The notes below the pieces were generated by a model. It saw only the letters and a program-made list of their open reading frames with translations, searched no databases and was not told the DNA's origin. Positions 26,819 through 36,855 of a stretch of DNA of 64,000 bases are shown in pieces (position 1 is the first letter of the stretch; every line of letters starts with the position of its first letter). The stretch comes from Nostoc sp. JL33 (GTDB taxonomy: Bacteria; Cyanobacteriota; Cyanobacteriia; Cyanobacteriales; Nostocaceae). Position numbers and translations under genes: made by a program. The stretch is from assembly GCF_017114985.1 (NCBI RefSeq), contig NZ_JABXKP010000059.1:1-64000 (forward strand). The letters are read 5' to 3'.

Positions 26819-27703
26819 CTAGATTAAACTAAGTTCTTTCAGAACCGCTTCTAACTTTTGACTAACTTCTAAATCAGCTTCACATAGCGGCGGACGAGTT
26901 GAACCAACCTCCCAACCTTGAAGTTTCAGTGCTTTTTTCACTGGAATGGGATTTGAAGTCAGAAATAGAGCTTTAAACAACGGGAAAAGTTGCAGATGAA
27001 TCTCGCTGGCTACCTCAATTTTACCCGCACTAAAAGCTTGGATCATCTGCTGTAGTTGGTTTCCTACCAGATGAGAAGCCACACTTACCACACCCTTTGC
27101 CCCGATCGCTAACAAGGGCAAAGTCATGTAATCATCACCAGAATAGATGTGGAATTCTTTTGGTGTCAAGCGACGAATTTCGCTTGCCTGATCTATACTA
27201 CCAGTGGATTCTTTAATCCCGACAATATTGCTAACCTCAGCTAATCGGGCAACTGTTTCTGGCTGAAGGTTTTGTCCGGTACGACTGGGGACATTGTATA
27301 ACAACAATGGTAGGTCGGGGCACGCTTGTGCTATCGCCTGAAAGTGCGCTTCCAATCCCGCTTGTGGCGGTTTGTTGTAATAAGGAACAACTTGTAAGGA
27401 ACCATGTACTCCTATTTTAGACGCTTTTTGGGTAGCAGCGATCGCTTCTTTGGTGGAATTTGAACCACAACCTGCGATTACCTTAGCTTTTCCTGCCACG
27501 GACTGCAATACTTCGACAAACAACTGGTATTCCTCATCCCAACTTAGCGTCGGAGATTCTCCTGTTGTGCCGCACATCACCAATGTATCTGTACCGTTGT
27601 TAGCTAGATGCGCCGCCAGTTCTGCCGCTACATCATAGTTGACACTACCATCTGCTTTAAACGGCGTAATCATCGCGGTTAAAACATTACCAAAATCTCC
27701 CAC
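26819..27703 (-). CDS. dapA: 4-hydroxy-tetrahydrodipicolinate synthase
   Basis: A 294-residue (beta/alpha)8 lyase that condenses pyruvate with aspartate semialdehyde in lysine and diaminopimelate synthesis. Schiff-base Lys164 is in [12 protein letters not shown], Tyr136 in [12 protein letters not shown], and the GTTGES motif at 45-50 is present. It takes the product of Asd, encoded 118 bp upstream on the same strand, so pathway and gene order agree. Length is normal for the family. Confidence 0.96.
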   Translation of the reverse strand: MGDFGNVLTAMITPFKADGSVNYDVAAELAAHLANNGTDTLVMCGTTGESPTLSWDEEYQLFVEVLQSVAGKAKVIAGCGSNSTKEAIAATQKASKIGVHGSLQVVPYYNKPPQAGLEAHFQAIAQACPDLPLLLYNVPSRTGQNLQPETVARLAEVSNIVGIKESTGSIDQASEIRRLTPKEFHIYSGDDYMTLPLLAIGAKGVVSVASHLVGNQLQQMIQAFSAGKIEVASEIHLQLFPLFKALFLTSNPIPVKKALKLQGWEVGSTRPPLCEADLEVSQKLEAVLKELSLI

Positions 27704-27820
27704 CCTTTTTTCACTCCTGATTACCCATGTTTTTGTATCTTGGTGGTTTTCTATTGTAATAACCTATCTGCAAATTACTTTCAATCATTAGTCATTTGTC
27801 AGTTAACCAATGACCAATGA

Positions 27821-28891
27821 CTAATGACTAATAGCTAATGGTTTGAGTAGATTTTTCTCTACCAATAACTCCGCGATTTGTATTGCATTCAATGCTGCGC
27901 CTTTGCGGATTTGGTCGCCACACAACCATAATTCCAACCCACAAGGATGAGAAATATCCTGACGAATTCTTCCCACTAAAACTTCATCTTTACCTGTTGC
28001 TTCAATTGGCATCGGAAAATGATTAGTTCCCCAATCTTCGACCAATTTCACTCCAGGGGAGGATTTTAAAATTTCTCTGGCTTCCTTCGCACTAAAGGGA
28101 GTCTCAAATTCTAAATTAATCGCTTCTGAGTGGGCGCGGAGTACGGGAACCCGTATACAGGTTGCAGTGATTCTGATTTGCTGCGTGCCAAATATTTTTC
28201 GGGTTTCGTTGACCATTTTCATTTCTTCCTCACAATAACCCAAATCGTTTAATGGGGAGTTATGCGGGAATAAATTAAATGCCAATGGGTAAGGCAATAT
28301 TTCCGCAATTGGCGGCTGTCCTTGTAGTATAGCGCTTGTTTGGGTTTTGACTTCTGCCATTGCTCTGGCCCCAGCACCACTAGCAGATTGGTAGGTTGAG
28401 GCGACGATGCGTTGCACTGGTTTTACTTTATGCAATGGCCATACTGCCACAGCCATTAAAATTGTTGTGCAGTTGGGGTTGGCAATAATGCCTTGGTGAT
28501 TAGCTGCGGCTAGTGGATTCACCTCTGGGACTACTAAGGGAACTTCCGGGTTCATCCGAAAGGCACTGGAGTTATCAATTACCACTGCACCCTTTTGGAC
28601 TGCAACTGCTGCCCAAGTTTTGGATGTGGAACCACCTGCACTAGCTAGTACTATATCGACATTTTCAAAGGCGCGATCGCCAACTTCCTCTACTGGTATA
28701 TTTTCCCCTTTAAACAGCAGCGATCGCCCTACACTCCGCTCTGATGCCAATAACTTCAGGTTAGCAACAGGAAAATTACGGCTTTCTAATAATTCCAGCA
28801 ACTCTGTGCCAACTGCACCAGTCGCTCCCAAAATAGCTACACGATAGGATTTCGACAAACTTGCTTCCTCCTTTAAGAGATTTCTCTGCAA
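27821..28891 (-). CDS. asd: aspartate-semialdehyde dehydrogenase
   Basis: A 356-residue NADPH-dependent enzyme reducing aspartyl phosphate to the semialdehyde, the branch point to lysine, threonine and methionine. The nucleotide loop is VAILGATGAVGTE, the catalytic Cys141 is in ANPNCTTILM, and STYQSASGAGARAMAE and RVPVLRAHSEAINLEFE are family blocks. The first 12 residues before SKSYRVAIL are unusual, so a start at the internal TTG near residue 12 is also possible. It heads the asd-dapA-rnj run and is divergent from tig. Confidence 0.95.
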   Translation of the reverse strand: MQRNLLKEEASLSKSYRVAILGATGAVGTELLELLESRNFPVANLKLLASERSVGRSLLFKGENIPVEEVGDRAFENVDIVLASAGGSTSKTWAAVAVQKGAVVIDNSSAFRMNPEVPLVVPEVNPLAAANHQGIIANPNCTTILMAVAVWPLHKVKPVQRIVASTYQSASGAGARAMAEVKTQTSAILQGQPPIAEILPYPLAFNLFPHNSPLNDLGYCEEEMKMVNETRKIFGTQQIRITATCIRVPVLRAHSEAINLEFETPFSAKEAREILKSSPGVKLVEDWGTNHFPMPIEATGKDEVLVGRIRQDISHPCGLELWLCGDQIRKGAALNAIQIAELLVEKNLLKPLAISH

Positions 28892-29701
28892 TTTTTTGGA
28901 ACAATTGACAATTTACTTATATTTAAATGGCGATCGCAATCTTGAAATACATTTTGAACAGGTTTAGATTTTTCTCTAATTTAGTCGATCTCTATATATC
29001 TAATACATTTATTTTCTTGGCTATTTATTAAGTTAAGTGATGTTGCATTTTACAACAATGGCTATCCCATTTTTCCATCGATTTAAACTATATATTATTA
29101 TACAACAAACCGCCTTATTCCAGAAAAATGGAGATATCTGCACTTAGACGTTTAACAGGCATCCCACCTATAAGGCTGACAAACCTCTTGGCTGCAAAGT
29201 TGCTTACCAAGATGATAAATATACTAGGATCGAAATGCATAAAATTGGTACAGCATAAAACTGAGCTATGCGGCTAGGCAACAGATGCGCTCTCGTACCA
29301 CAACTTAATAATAGCTAGACTCAATACTATAACTTTAACTTGGGGGTACTAACCACTCGCTGAGAACCAGGATATCACGGCATTAGCCAGCTGAATAATT
29401 AATTCCTAACTTTCAGAGGGAGTGGGGAGTGGGGAGTGGGGAGTGGGGAAGAGTTTTCCAATGCCCTGTTTGGCCAATGCCCCCATTAACTAAATTGTTA
29501 TGAAGGTAAAATGTCAAGTCCTTGGTCATTGGCAGTAAACTGGATGTTTGCCCCAGGACAAACAAACATCCATCCTTGGATGTCATCAGACCTTTTGGCA
29601 AACTCCCATTGCCCCTAAGAGACATCAAGCCATAAACGCGAACAATTATTGCGTCTTGTGTGTACTCGGAGTATAAAATACCAGAAAACTAGAGACGAAG
29701 C
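28892..29701. other. 810-bp divergent spacer between asd and tig
   Basis: No gene seen. It should hold the promoters of asd (leftward) and tig (rightward). It contains a GGGGAGT tandem repeat at 29418-29448 and a frame spanning it that I regard as spurious. The tig-proximal 60 bases contain a TATAAAAT sequence at about 29672 that could be a -10 box, near the ATG. Confidence 0.5.
29418..29448. repeat. short tandem repeat (GGGGAGT)x4
   Basis: Four heptamer units, matching the GGGGAGT arrays at 46114-46140 and about 49118-49158. Such arrays are a genome-wide trait of heterocystous cyanobacteria. Confidence 0.8.
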
Positions 29702-31141
29702 ATGAAAGTCACCCAGGAAAAACTTCCCGCCAGCCAAATTGGTCTGGAAATAGAGATTACGCCGGAAATTACCAAGAAAACTTACGAACAGGTCATTAAA
29801 AACTTAGCGAGTACTGCCAATATTCCTGGGTTTCGTAAAGGTAAAGTGCCTCGGCCGATATTACTACAACGGCTGGGTACAACTCGAATCAAGGCAGCAG
29901 CGCTAGAAGAACTAATTCAAGATGGCATTGAGCAAGCAGTCAAACAAGAAGCTATCCCGGCAATCGGTCAGCCGCAATTGCGCTCCTCTTTTGAGGATTT
30001 GATTAAGAATTATGAACCGGGAAAACCCCTGACGATTTCGGCTGCTGTCGATGTAGAACCAGAAGTGAATCTAGTGCAATACACTGATTTGCAAGCTAAG
30101 GCCGAAGAAGTCAAGTTCGATCCAGAACGAGTGGAAAACACGTTGGATAAGGAACGTCAAGAATTAGCGACATTGATTCCTGTGGAAGGACGTACAGCCC
30201 AAATCGGCGATGTCGCCGTAGTCGATTTTAAAGGTTCATTCGCCAGAGTTGAGGGCGAGGACGAAACAGCTGAACTAGAACCGATTCCCGGAGCCGAAGC
30301 AACTGATTTTCAAGTTGAGTTGCAGGAAGATAAGTTTATTCCAGGCTTTATTTCGGGAATAGTGGGGATGAATCCGGAAGAAACCAAAGAAATTGCGGCG
30401 CAGTTCCCAGATCCGTATGCTAATGAAGAATTAGCTGGAAAAGCGGCAACGTTCAGCGTGACACTTAAAGAACTCAAGGAAAAGGAGCTACCAGAAGTAA
30501 ATGACGATTTCGCTCAAGAAATCAGCGATTTTGAAACCTTAGAGGAGTTACGCGCTTCTTTGGTAGAGCGATATCAAAAAGAGGCGGACGAAAAAACAAA
30601 AACCAATAAGCAGGAAGCCTTATTAACGGAACTGCTCAAGCACGTAGAAGTTGACTTACCAGCAACATTGATTGAGCAAGAAGTGGATGCGATGTTAACG
30701 CAAACAGCAATGCGCCTGTCTCAACAGGGATTGGATGTGAAAAAGTTGTTCACTCAAGATATTATTCCTCAGTTGCGGGAGCGATCGCGCACTGAGGCAA
30801 TTGAACGCATCAAACGCTCCTTGTCCTTGCGGGAAATCGGTAAACGCGAATCTATCGAGGTAACACCAGAAGAAATCGCAGCCAGAGTCACAGAACTTTT
30901 GGAGCAATACCCGGAGGAACAAGAGGTTGATGAAGATAAACTGCGCTCAATCGTGGAAAACGAACTATTAACCGAAAAAATCATCGATTGGCTCTTAGAA
31001 CACTCCTCCGTTGAACTTGTACCCGAAGGTTCCTTGAGTCCCGCAGAGGAAACGGAAGCCGCAGAATCAGATGCTGATGCTGATGCACCTCAGACTGAGG
31101 AAGAAAACAGCGAAGCTTCTACAGAAGTCCCAGAAGGATAA
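29702..31141 (+). CDS. tig: trigger factor
   Basis: A 479-residue ribosome-associated chaperone and peptidyl-prolyl isomerase. The N-terminal ribosome-binding domain includes NIPGFRKGKVPRPILLQRLG with the GFRKGK signature. The FKBP-like domain lies about 165-250 (GDVAVVDFKGSF, FIPGFISGIVGMNPEE). The C-terminal helical arms follow, ending in an acidic low-complexity tail rich in Ala, Asp and Glu. It heads the tig-clpP-clpX cluster, which couples folding of new chains with proteolysis. A hairpin 23 bases past the stop may attenuate read-through to clpP. Confidence 0.96.
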   Translation: MKVTQEKLPASQIGLEIEITPEITKKTYEQVIKNLASTANIPGFRKGKVPRPILLQRLGTTRIKAAALEELIQDGIEQAVKQEAIPAIGQPQLRSSFEDLIKNYEPGKPLTISAAVDVEPEVNLVQYTDLQAKAEEVKFDPERVENTLDKERQELATLIPVEGRTAQIGDVAVVDFKGSFARVEGEDETAELEPIPGAEATDFQVELQEDKFIPGFISGIVGMNPEETKEIAAQFPDPYANEELAGKAATFSVTLKELKEKELPEVNDDFAQEISDFETLEELRASLVERYQKEADEKTKTNKQEALLTELLKHVEVDLPATLIEQEVDAMLTQTAMRLSQQGLDVKKLFTQDIIPQLRERSRTEAIERIKRSLSLREIGKRESIEVTPEEIAARVTELLEQYPEEQEVDEDKLRSIVENELLTEKIIDWLLEHSSVELVPEGSLSPAEETEAAESDADADAPQTEEENSEASTEVPEG

Positions 31142-31163
31142 TAAAAAATCCCACAGCCATGAG

Positions 31164-31194
31164 TTCACCAGTTCTGAGTTAAAGTACTGGTGAA
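31164..31194. terminator. hairpin after tig
   Basis: TTCACCAGT (31164-31172) pairs with ACTGGTGAA (31186-31194). There is no T-run afterwards, so it is a weak or partial terminator. The remaining 300 bp before clpP contain a run of GGAGCAGGGAGCAGGGAACAG repeats and no gene. Confidence 0.4.
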
Positions 31195-31499
31195 ATGGGT
31201 AAGGTAAGAGCGAGCAAGGAGCAGGGAGCAGGGAACAGGGGGAGAAATAACCAATGCCCTGTTTGGCTCATGATTTTTAACTCCTGGCGACTCAGGGATG
31301 AAGGCAGAATAATTAAAGAATTAATGAATTTTCAGCAAATAGTCACACCTGTTATCACCTCGGCTTGGTACTGTGTTAGACGAGAGGAAATTATATGAGG
31401 CATAATGGTTAACACGTAGGTTATAAAAATCCCATTCGTTGAAAAGGCAGCATCTGCTGCTGAAACATTTGTCCTAAATTATCGTCAAAGAAAGCTTGT

Positions 31500-32198
31500 A
31501 TGCTTCTATCGCAGTCGGGAAATTCCCCCATCAGTAACTTAAGTCGAATAAACATTAACTCCCAGTTAAGCAGCCCTAGCAACATCGTGCCGATGGTTAT
31601 AGAGCAATCTGGCATGGGAGAAAGGGCTTTCGACATCTACTCCCGCCTGCTGCGAGAGCGGATTATCTTTTTGGGAACGCCAATAGACGATGCCGTAGCC
31701 AACTCAATTGTGGCTCAGTTGTTATTCCTAGACGCCGAGGACTCAGAAAAGGACATCCAACTGTATGTTAATTCTCCTGGCGGCTCGGTCTACGCAGGGA
31801 TGGCAATCTATGATACAATACAACAAATTCGCCCTGATGTTGTTACCATCTGTTTTGGATTAGCCGCAAGCATGGGAGCGTTTTTGTTGACAGCAGGGGC
31901 TGCTGGTAAGCGAATGTCTCTGCCCGACTCCCGGATTATGATTCACCAACCACTTGGTGGCGCTCAAGGTCAAGCCATTGACATTGAAATTCAAGCCAGA
32001 GAAATTCTTTACATTAAGGCTAAGTTGAATCAGTTAATGGCTCATCATACTGGTCAACCCTTAGAAAGAATTGAAGCAGATACTGAGCGCGACTTTTTTA
32101 TGTCGGCAGAAGAGGCGAAGAACTACGGTTTGATTGATCAGGTCATTTCCAGGCAAAATCTTCCCACAGCAGGGGAAAACGTCACCATTCTGAAATAA
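31500..32198 (+). CDS. clpP: ATP-dependent Clp protease proteolytic subunit
   Basis: A serine protease subunit with the triad Ser124 (GLAASMGAF), His149 (MIHQPLGG) and Asp198 (ERDFFMS), numbered from the ATG at 31500. An internal ATG at 31593 ([14 protein letters not shown]) would give the more usual 201-residue protein, with triad 93/118/167. The first 31 residues could be a lineage-specific extension or propeptide. The start remains open. It forms the tetradecameric chamber that partners ClpX, encoded nine bases downstream in the same operon. Confidence 0.94.
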   Translation: MLLSQSGNSPISNLSRININSQLSSPSNIVPMVIEQSGMGERAFDIYSRLLRERIIFLGTPIDDAVANSIVAQLLFLDAEDSEKDIQLYVNSPGGSVYAGMAIYDTIQQIRPDVVTICFGLAASMGAFLLTAGAAGKRMSLPDSRIMIHQPLGGAQGQAIDIEIQAREILYIKAKLNQLMAHHTGQPLERIEADTERDFFMSAEEAKNYGLIDQVISRQNLPTAGENVTILK

Positions 32199-32207
32199 GA
32201 GGCTGGT

Positions 32208-33548
32208 ATGTCTAAGTACGACTCCCATTTAAAGTGTTCATTCTGTGGCAAGTCTCAAGAGCAGGTGCGTAAATTAATCGCAGGGCCGGGAGTCTACATC
32301 TGCGATGAATGCGTTGATTTGTGTAATGAAATACTAGACGAGGAGTTACTCGATACCAATGGTGCAGCAGCACAACCAGCACCAAGAGTAGAACCACCTG
32401 AAAAACGGCGTACTCGCTCTTCTAGTATTTCGTTTAATCAAATACCCAAGCCAAGAGAGATTAAAAAGTATCTAGACGAACACGTCATTGGTCAAGACGA
32501 AGCGAAGAAAGTGCTGTCAGTAGCTGTTTACAATCACTACAAGCGGCTGGCGGTCATTCAGTCTAAAGCCAGTGGCAAAGGTGGGGCGGATGATGCAATA
32601 GAACTGCAAAAGTCCAACATTTTGTTAATTGGCCCGACTGGTTGCGGCAAAACTCTATTGGCGCAAACCCTAGCAAAAATCTTGGATGTACCCTTTGCCG
32701 TCGCCGATGCCACGACGCTGACGGAAGCGGGGTATGTGGGAGAAGATGTAGAAAATATCTTGCTGCGACTGTTGCAGGTGGCAGATTTGGATATAGAGGA
32801 GGCACAACGGGGAATTATTTACATTGACGAAATTGATAAAATTGCGCGTAAAAGCGAGAATCCATCAATTACCCGCGATGTTTCTGGGGAAGGTGTGCAG
32901 CAAGCTTTGCTGAAAATGCTAGAGGGAACGATCGCCAATGTACCACCCCAAGGAGGGCGCAAACATCCTTATCAAGACTGTATCCAGATTGATACAAGTA
33001 ATATCTTGTTCGTCTGTGGTGGTGCCTTCGTGGGCTTAGAAAAGATTGTAGATCAGAGAGTTGGCAAAAAAGCAATCGGCTTTGTGCAACCGGGAGAAGG
33101 ACAATCGAAGGAGAAACGAGCCGCAGACACTCTTCGCAGTCTAGAACCGGATGATTTAGTAAAATTTGGCATGATTCCAGAATTTATTGGGCGCGTGCCA
33201 ATGGTAGCAGTAGTAGATCCGCTAGATGAAGAAACGCTGATGGCGATTCTCACCCAACCACGCAGCGCCTTAGTCAAGCAGTACCAAAAGCTGCTGAAGA
33301 TGGATAATGTCCAGTTAGATTTTAAACCAGATGCTTTGCGAGCGATCGCTCAAGAAGCCTACCGCCGTAAAACTGGTGCTAGAGCGCTGCGGGGTATTGT
33401 CGAAGAACTGATGCTGGATGTAATGTACGAGTTACCATCTCGTAAGGATGTGACACGCTGTACAGTAACACGGGAAATGGTCGAGAAGCGATCGACTGCC
33501 GAACTGATAATACATCCATCTTCACTTCCAAAGCCAGAATCAGCGTAA
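32208..33548 (+). CDS. clpX: ATP-dependent Clp protease ATP-binding subunit ClpX
   Basis: A 446-residue AAA+ unfoldase. The N-terminal zinc finger has [10 protein letters not shown] and CDECVDLC (four Cys). Walker A is [12 protein letters not shown], Walker [12 protein letters not shown], the pore loop GYVGED, and the ClpP-docking loop IGFVQPGEG resembles the IGF loop. Sensor and arginine residues lie in [14 protein letters not shown]. It follows clpP closely and is the substrate-recognising partner. Confidence 0.97.
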   Translation: MSKYDSHLKCSFCGKSQEQVRKLIAGPGVYICDECVDLCNEILDEELLDTNGAAAQPAPRVEPPEKRRTRSSSISFNQIPKPREIKKYLDEHVIGQDEAKKVLSVAVYNHYKRLAVIQSKASGKGGADDAIELQKSNILLIGPTGCGKTLLAQTLAKILDVPFAVADATTLTEAGYVGEDVENILLRLLQVADLDIEEAQRGIIYIDEIDKIARKSENPSITRDVSGEGVQQALLKMLEGTIANVPPQGGRKHPYQDCIQIDTSNILFVCGGAFVGLEKIVDQRVGKKAIGFVQPGEGQSKEKRAADTLRSLEPDDLVKFGMIPEFIGRVPMVAVVDPLDEETLMAILTQPRSALVKQYQKLLKMDNVQLDFKPDALRAIAQEAYRRKTGARALRGIVEELMLDVMYELPSRKDVTRCTVTREMVEKRSTAELIIHPSSLPKPESA

Positions 33549-33562
33549 ATCAGTGCTGAGTA

Positions 33563-33659
33563 AAGTTAGGAGTCAAGAGTGGGGAGTGAGTAATTAACTT
33601 AAAACTCCGAATTCAAAACTCCTAACTCTTAACTTCTAACTCCTAACTCCTAACTCTCA
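33563..33659. repeat. short tandem repeats GGAGTCA / TAACTCC
   Basis: Between clpX and the hydrolase gene are GGGGAGTGAG and then several CTAACTC-type heptamers. The same type recurs at 43621-43685 and 52410-52496. Confidence 0.7.
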
Positions 33660-33662
33660 AAA

Positions 33663-34571
33663 ATGCCTTATATTAATGTTCGTGGCGTTGAGCATTACTA
33701 CGAATGGGTGAAAAAACCATCTGGTTCTTTAGTGAAACCAGTGATGATTTTCATGCACGGTTGGGCTGGTTCGGCTAGATATTGGGAAAATACCGCTAAT
33801 GCTTTATCGGAGCAATTTGATTGTTTACTCTACGATATGCGGGGATTTGGCCGTTCTGGTGGGAAGCCAACCATAGCCGAAGTAAGTGAAGCTGTTGCCG
33901 AATCTGAGTCCCCCCAGAAAGAATCACAACAGGCAATCACAGACTTAACCTATGAATTAGAGGAATACGCTGATGATCTGGCAGCTTTGTTAGATGGGTT
34001 GCATCTTCAGCGTGTCTATATTAATGCTCATTCAATGGGCGCGTCTGTTGCCACTTTATTTTTTAACCGCTACCCCCAACGAGTGGAACGAGGAATTTTA
34101 ACCTGTAGCGGCGTTTTTGAGTACGACGAAAAATCCTTTAGTGCCTTTCATAAATTTGGTGGCTATGTAGTAAAATTCCGTCCCAAGTGGTTAAGCAAAA
34201 TCCCATTTGTTGACCAGATGTTTATGGCGAGATTTTTGCATAGTTCCATACCACATTCTGAGCGTCAAGCTTTTTTGCAAGATTTTCTCGAAGCAGATTA
34301 CGATGCGGCTTTAGGGACAATTTTTACTTCAGTCAGTAAGGCTCAAGCTGAATTGATGCCGCAAGAGTTTGCCAAGCTGACAGTGCCAACTTTGCTAGTG
34401 GCAGGGGAGTATGACAAAATTATTCCAGCCGAGATGGGGAGTCAAGCAGCCGCACTGAGTGACAAAGTGGAATTTGTGATGATTCGTAACACAGCTCATT
34501 TCCCGATGTTGGAAGATGCGTCAACTTACTTGCAACGGGTACAAGAGTTTTTGCAAATTAAAACTCAGTAG
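33663..34571 (+). CDS. alpha/beta-fold hydrolase
   Basis: A 302-residue alpha/beta hydrolase. The oxyanion HGWAGSARYW is at about 32, the nucleophile Ser lies in NAHSMGASVA (an A-x-S-x-G elbow rather than GxSxG), an acidic residue is in AGEYDKIIP, and the His in NTAHFPMLED. A 30-residue acidic insertion (about residues 78-105, EVSEAVAESESPQKE) precedes the elbow. Substrate unknown. It follows the Clp cluster after a repeat-bearing 114-bp gap; co-transcription is possible. Confidence 0.88.
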   Translation: MPYINVRGVEHYYEWVKKPSGSLVKPVMIFMHGWAGSARYWENTANALSEQFDCLLYDMRGFGRSGGKPTIAEVSEAVAESESPQKESQQAITDLTYELEEYADDLAALLDGLHLQRVYINAHSMGASVATLFFNRYPQRVERGILTCSGVFEYDEKSFSAFHKFGGYVVKFRPKWLSKIPFVDQMFMARFLHSSIPHSERQAFLQDFLEADYDAALGTIFTSVSKAQAELMPQEFAKLTVPTLLVAGEYDKIIPAEMGSQAAALSDKVEFVMIRNTAHFPMLEDASTYLQRVQEFLQIKTQ

Positions 34572-34663
34572 AGTAACCCTAACTGGGCTGAGTTCACACT
34601 TTAATCCTTTATTAATGACAACTTAATATCCATGTAGGTTAGGTTCTAAGTTTAAACTAAATC

Positions 34664-34700
34664 TAAGGGACTTCCAGAGAATAAAATATACAGGAATTAA
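34664..34700. repeat. element D3, one-ended TAAGGGACTTCCA repeat
   Basis: TAAGGGACTTCCAGAGAATA matches the left end of the D family at 8753 and 54593. The inverse end is not present. It lies directly before the palindrome at 34697. Confidence 0.45.
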
Positions 34701-34717
34701 AATGATAATCATTTTAA
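34697..34717. promoter_or_regulatory. candidate Fur/Zur box
   Basis: A 21-bp perfect inverted repeat around a central A with core AATGATAATCATT, identical over 13 bases to the centre of the classical Fur consensus. It is 93 bases upstream of the 202-residue Cys-rich protein gene. Zur sites of cyanobacteria are also TGATAAT-based, so Fur and Zur cannot be told apart. A hairpin (GAGAAAGCG/CGCTTTCTC) lies between it and the gene. Confidence 0.55.
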
Positions 34718-34809
34718 GGTTGAGAAAGCGATTGTCGTTGGCAACCGCTTTCTCATCCCAATAAATTGTTAATGTTAGATTTGAAGCTAACTTTTAGATC
34801 GATAAACTA

Positions 34810-35418
34810 ATGGCTTTATTAATACGCGAATCTAATCAAATTTCCCTTCATCAGTTGACAAAGATGGGCGGGAAACCCCTTGCGCCTTCAAATACTCAAT
34901 GGGGGAGTTGTAGCGTATGTGGTGGGTGGATGCAGTTCATTGGTCAAATTGACTTAGAAGAAACAGCAATAAAAGAGGTTAGTAAACGCAAACAGTTACT
35001 CCTCATATTTATGTGTACTAATAATCCTGGATCGTGTGATGAGTGGGATGCTGATTTAGGAGGCAATGCAGCGATATTGGTTTCTAAAACTAACCTGACA
35101 AGTCTTGAAGCACCTTGTGACAAAGAAGAATTTCTGTTAGAAGAAACATTATTAAGTCTGGATCACTGTGATGATTCGGCTGACACTTATTGTCAAATTT
35201 TAAACCAATCTCAAAACCAAGTATGCGGCAAAATTGGTGGTGAACCATTGTGGATTCAAGCGGATGAAACTCCTATCTGTAGTTGTGGAGCTAGGATGAG
35301 GTTTGTATTTCAGTTGCAATACAGCGCCGAAATCCAGTTTGGGGATGCGGGTTCTGGATATGGCTTTGTGTGTTTAGTATGTCAACAACGGGCAAAGTTT
35401 CTTTGGCAATGTTGCTAA
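34810..35418 (+). CDS. DUF1963/YwqG-like Cys-rich protein
   Basis: A 202-residue soluble protein with an internal repeat. Both halves have a GGKP/GGEP segment followed by Cys pairs and a strand: MGGKPLAPSN...CSVCGGWMQFIGQI and IGGEPLWIQ...CSCGARMRFVFQL. Further Cys are in FMCTNNPGSC and CLVCQQRAKFLWQCC. The layout matches DUF1963/YwqG-like proteins, of unknown function; the cysteines suggest zinc binding. The Fur/Zur-like palindrome upstream fits a metal-related role (inference). It is followed by a convergent GntR gene. Confidence 0.62.
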   Translation: MALLIRESNQISLHQLTKMGGKPLAPSNTQWGSCSVCGGWMQFIGQIDLEETAIKEVSKRKQLLLIFMCTNNPGSCDEWDADLGGNAAILVSKTNLTSLEAPCDKEEFLLEETLLSLDHCDDSADTYCQILNQSQNQVCGKIGGEPLWIQADETPICSCGARMRFVFQLQYSAEIQFGDAGSGYGFVCLVCQQRAKFLWQCC

Positions 35419-35528
35419 ATGGCTTTCAGAAATCCCCGTCCATTTATGGCGGGGAAGCTTAAAATCCTGAGTTATTTGTTAGGTGTGTCCGCCTATGCAA
35501 TTCTTCCCCTCTCTTAATTATCTTGAGA

Positions 35529-36518
35529 TTAACCCAAACCCAGTTCTCGTTTTAGCAAGTTAATCGAGTTAGTGCCGATATAATTTTCAACCTTAATCAG
35601 CTTTGGTCGCCGAATAATATCTTCATCAAATGCTTGCACGGCTGCTTGCACTGCGGCAAAACTGGCTTGATCGGTTATGATTACCTCAGCCCGTTTAACC
35701 ATTGCTTGAAGTTTATAACCATCTTTTGGTTGCGAAGTCATCACCAGTAGTTCATCCCCTCGTAGACCGTGGAGGATAACTTCTGCTGCTCGTGCAATCC
35801 CGGAACTGAGGCTAACTATGCCTACACAGTTTTCTTTTGGTAGGGTTTTCAAGAGGCTAAGTTCTTTGCTGTAGTCGTAGATATCTAGAGGAATTACCCG
35901 TGCAGCTTTTGGAGCTGCGATCGCTTCCACGTTACTGATAAAATAACGACTTGTGACTACTGTTGCAGAGGTAGTTTTATCTAACACAGCTGTTAATTCT
36001 TCCATTGCTACCAACTGGACTGGGATTTTCAAAGATCGTTCTAATTCATATACCATCAACTCACCAGCACCCATGTCATAAGATGGAACTGCAACCAGCA
36101 CTCGCGCACTACAACGCAAGCGCCAGTCAATTTCCGCTAAAAATAGCTCTCTGGCTTGATTGAGTGAACATCCTTGAGAGAGCAGATCATCAAGTGCTTT
36201 CTGGACAACTTGATATGCATTAGGATTTTGTTTGAGAATTGGTGATTGCAGCCTACTACCGCCTTCATGACCTTGGGGACGAACATAAATTCCTGAACCA
36301 GCCATACTTTCAACAAATCCGTCTTCCTCCAGTTGACGGTAAACTTTGCTAATGGTATTACGGTGTAATCCAGTTTGCATTGCCAGCGCCCGTGTACTTG
36401 GCAATTTGTAAGCAGGGGGATATTGCCGGGAAGCGATCGCAAACCGGATTTGATTAAACAGCTGGGTTGATGCGGGAATTTCGCTGTCTGGCTGAATACG
36501 AAATTGAATCATCAGCAA
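35529..36518 (-). CDS. GntR-family transcriptional regulator
   Basis: A 329-residue protein with an N-terminal GntR winged helix (residues about 8-75: ASTQLFNQIRFAIASRQYPP, LPSTRALAMQTGLHRNTISK, EEDGFVESMAGSGIYVRP). The C-terminal 220 residues are not the PLP aminotransferase of MocR proteins; they show alternating strand-helix segments (RVLVAVPSYDMGAGELMVYE, NCVGIVSLSSGIARAAEVIL) of a Rossmann-like ligand domain. It may bind a small ligand or sense an internal metabolite. It is divergent from the dienelactone-hydrolase gene, a likely target. Confidence 0.88.
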   Translation of the reverse strand: MLMIQFRIQPDSEIPASTQLFNQIRFAIASRQYPPAYKLPSTRALAMQTGLHRNTISKVYRQLEEDGFVESMAGSGIYVRPQGHEGGSRLQSPILKQNPNAYQVVQKALDDLLSQGCSLNQARELFLAEIDWRLRCSARVLVAVPSYDMGAGELMVYELERSLKIPVQLVAMEELTAVLDKTTSATVVTSRYFISNVEAIAAPKAARVIPLDIYDYSKELSLLKTLPKENCVGIVSLSSGIARAAEVILHGLRGDELLVMTSQPKDGYKLQAMVKRAEVIITDQASFAAVQAAVQAFDEDIIRRPKLIKVENYIGTNSINLLKRELGLG

Positions 36519-36855
36519 ACCTCTTGAATACTAAGTGCTGAATTTGGGAGTGGGAAAGGTGGGGCCCCCTCTGGGGATAAGGGGTAATGGGGAGTATTAA
36601 GTGCTGCTTTCCTACTTCAGCACGGGCTAAACCTTAGCTATCCACTAACAGCACTTTTAACTCAGCACTCTTTTAGTGACCAGCTGCATTTGCTACATAT
36701 CAAATATTTGGTTTACAGATAAAGTTTTTCTCGTAGAAATTTTTAATGTGCTCATTATTGGTAATTAATAATTTAATTGCAAAAAACCTGGACATACTGG
36801 CATAGTTATATCAAATAAACACACGGTTAATCATATAGCACTAGTAAAAATTATT
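36519..36855. other. 337-bp divergent regulatory spacer
   Basis: Holds the promoters of the GntR gene and the hydrolase gene. The GntR-proximal third is GGGGCCCCC-containing and repeat-like; the rest is AT-rich. No clear operator palindrome was picked out by eye. Confidence 0.4.
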
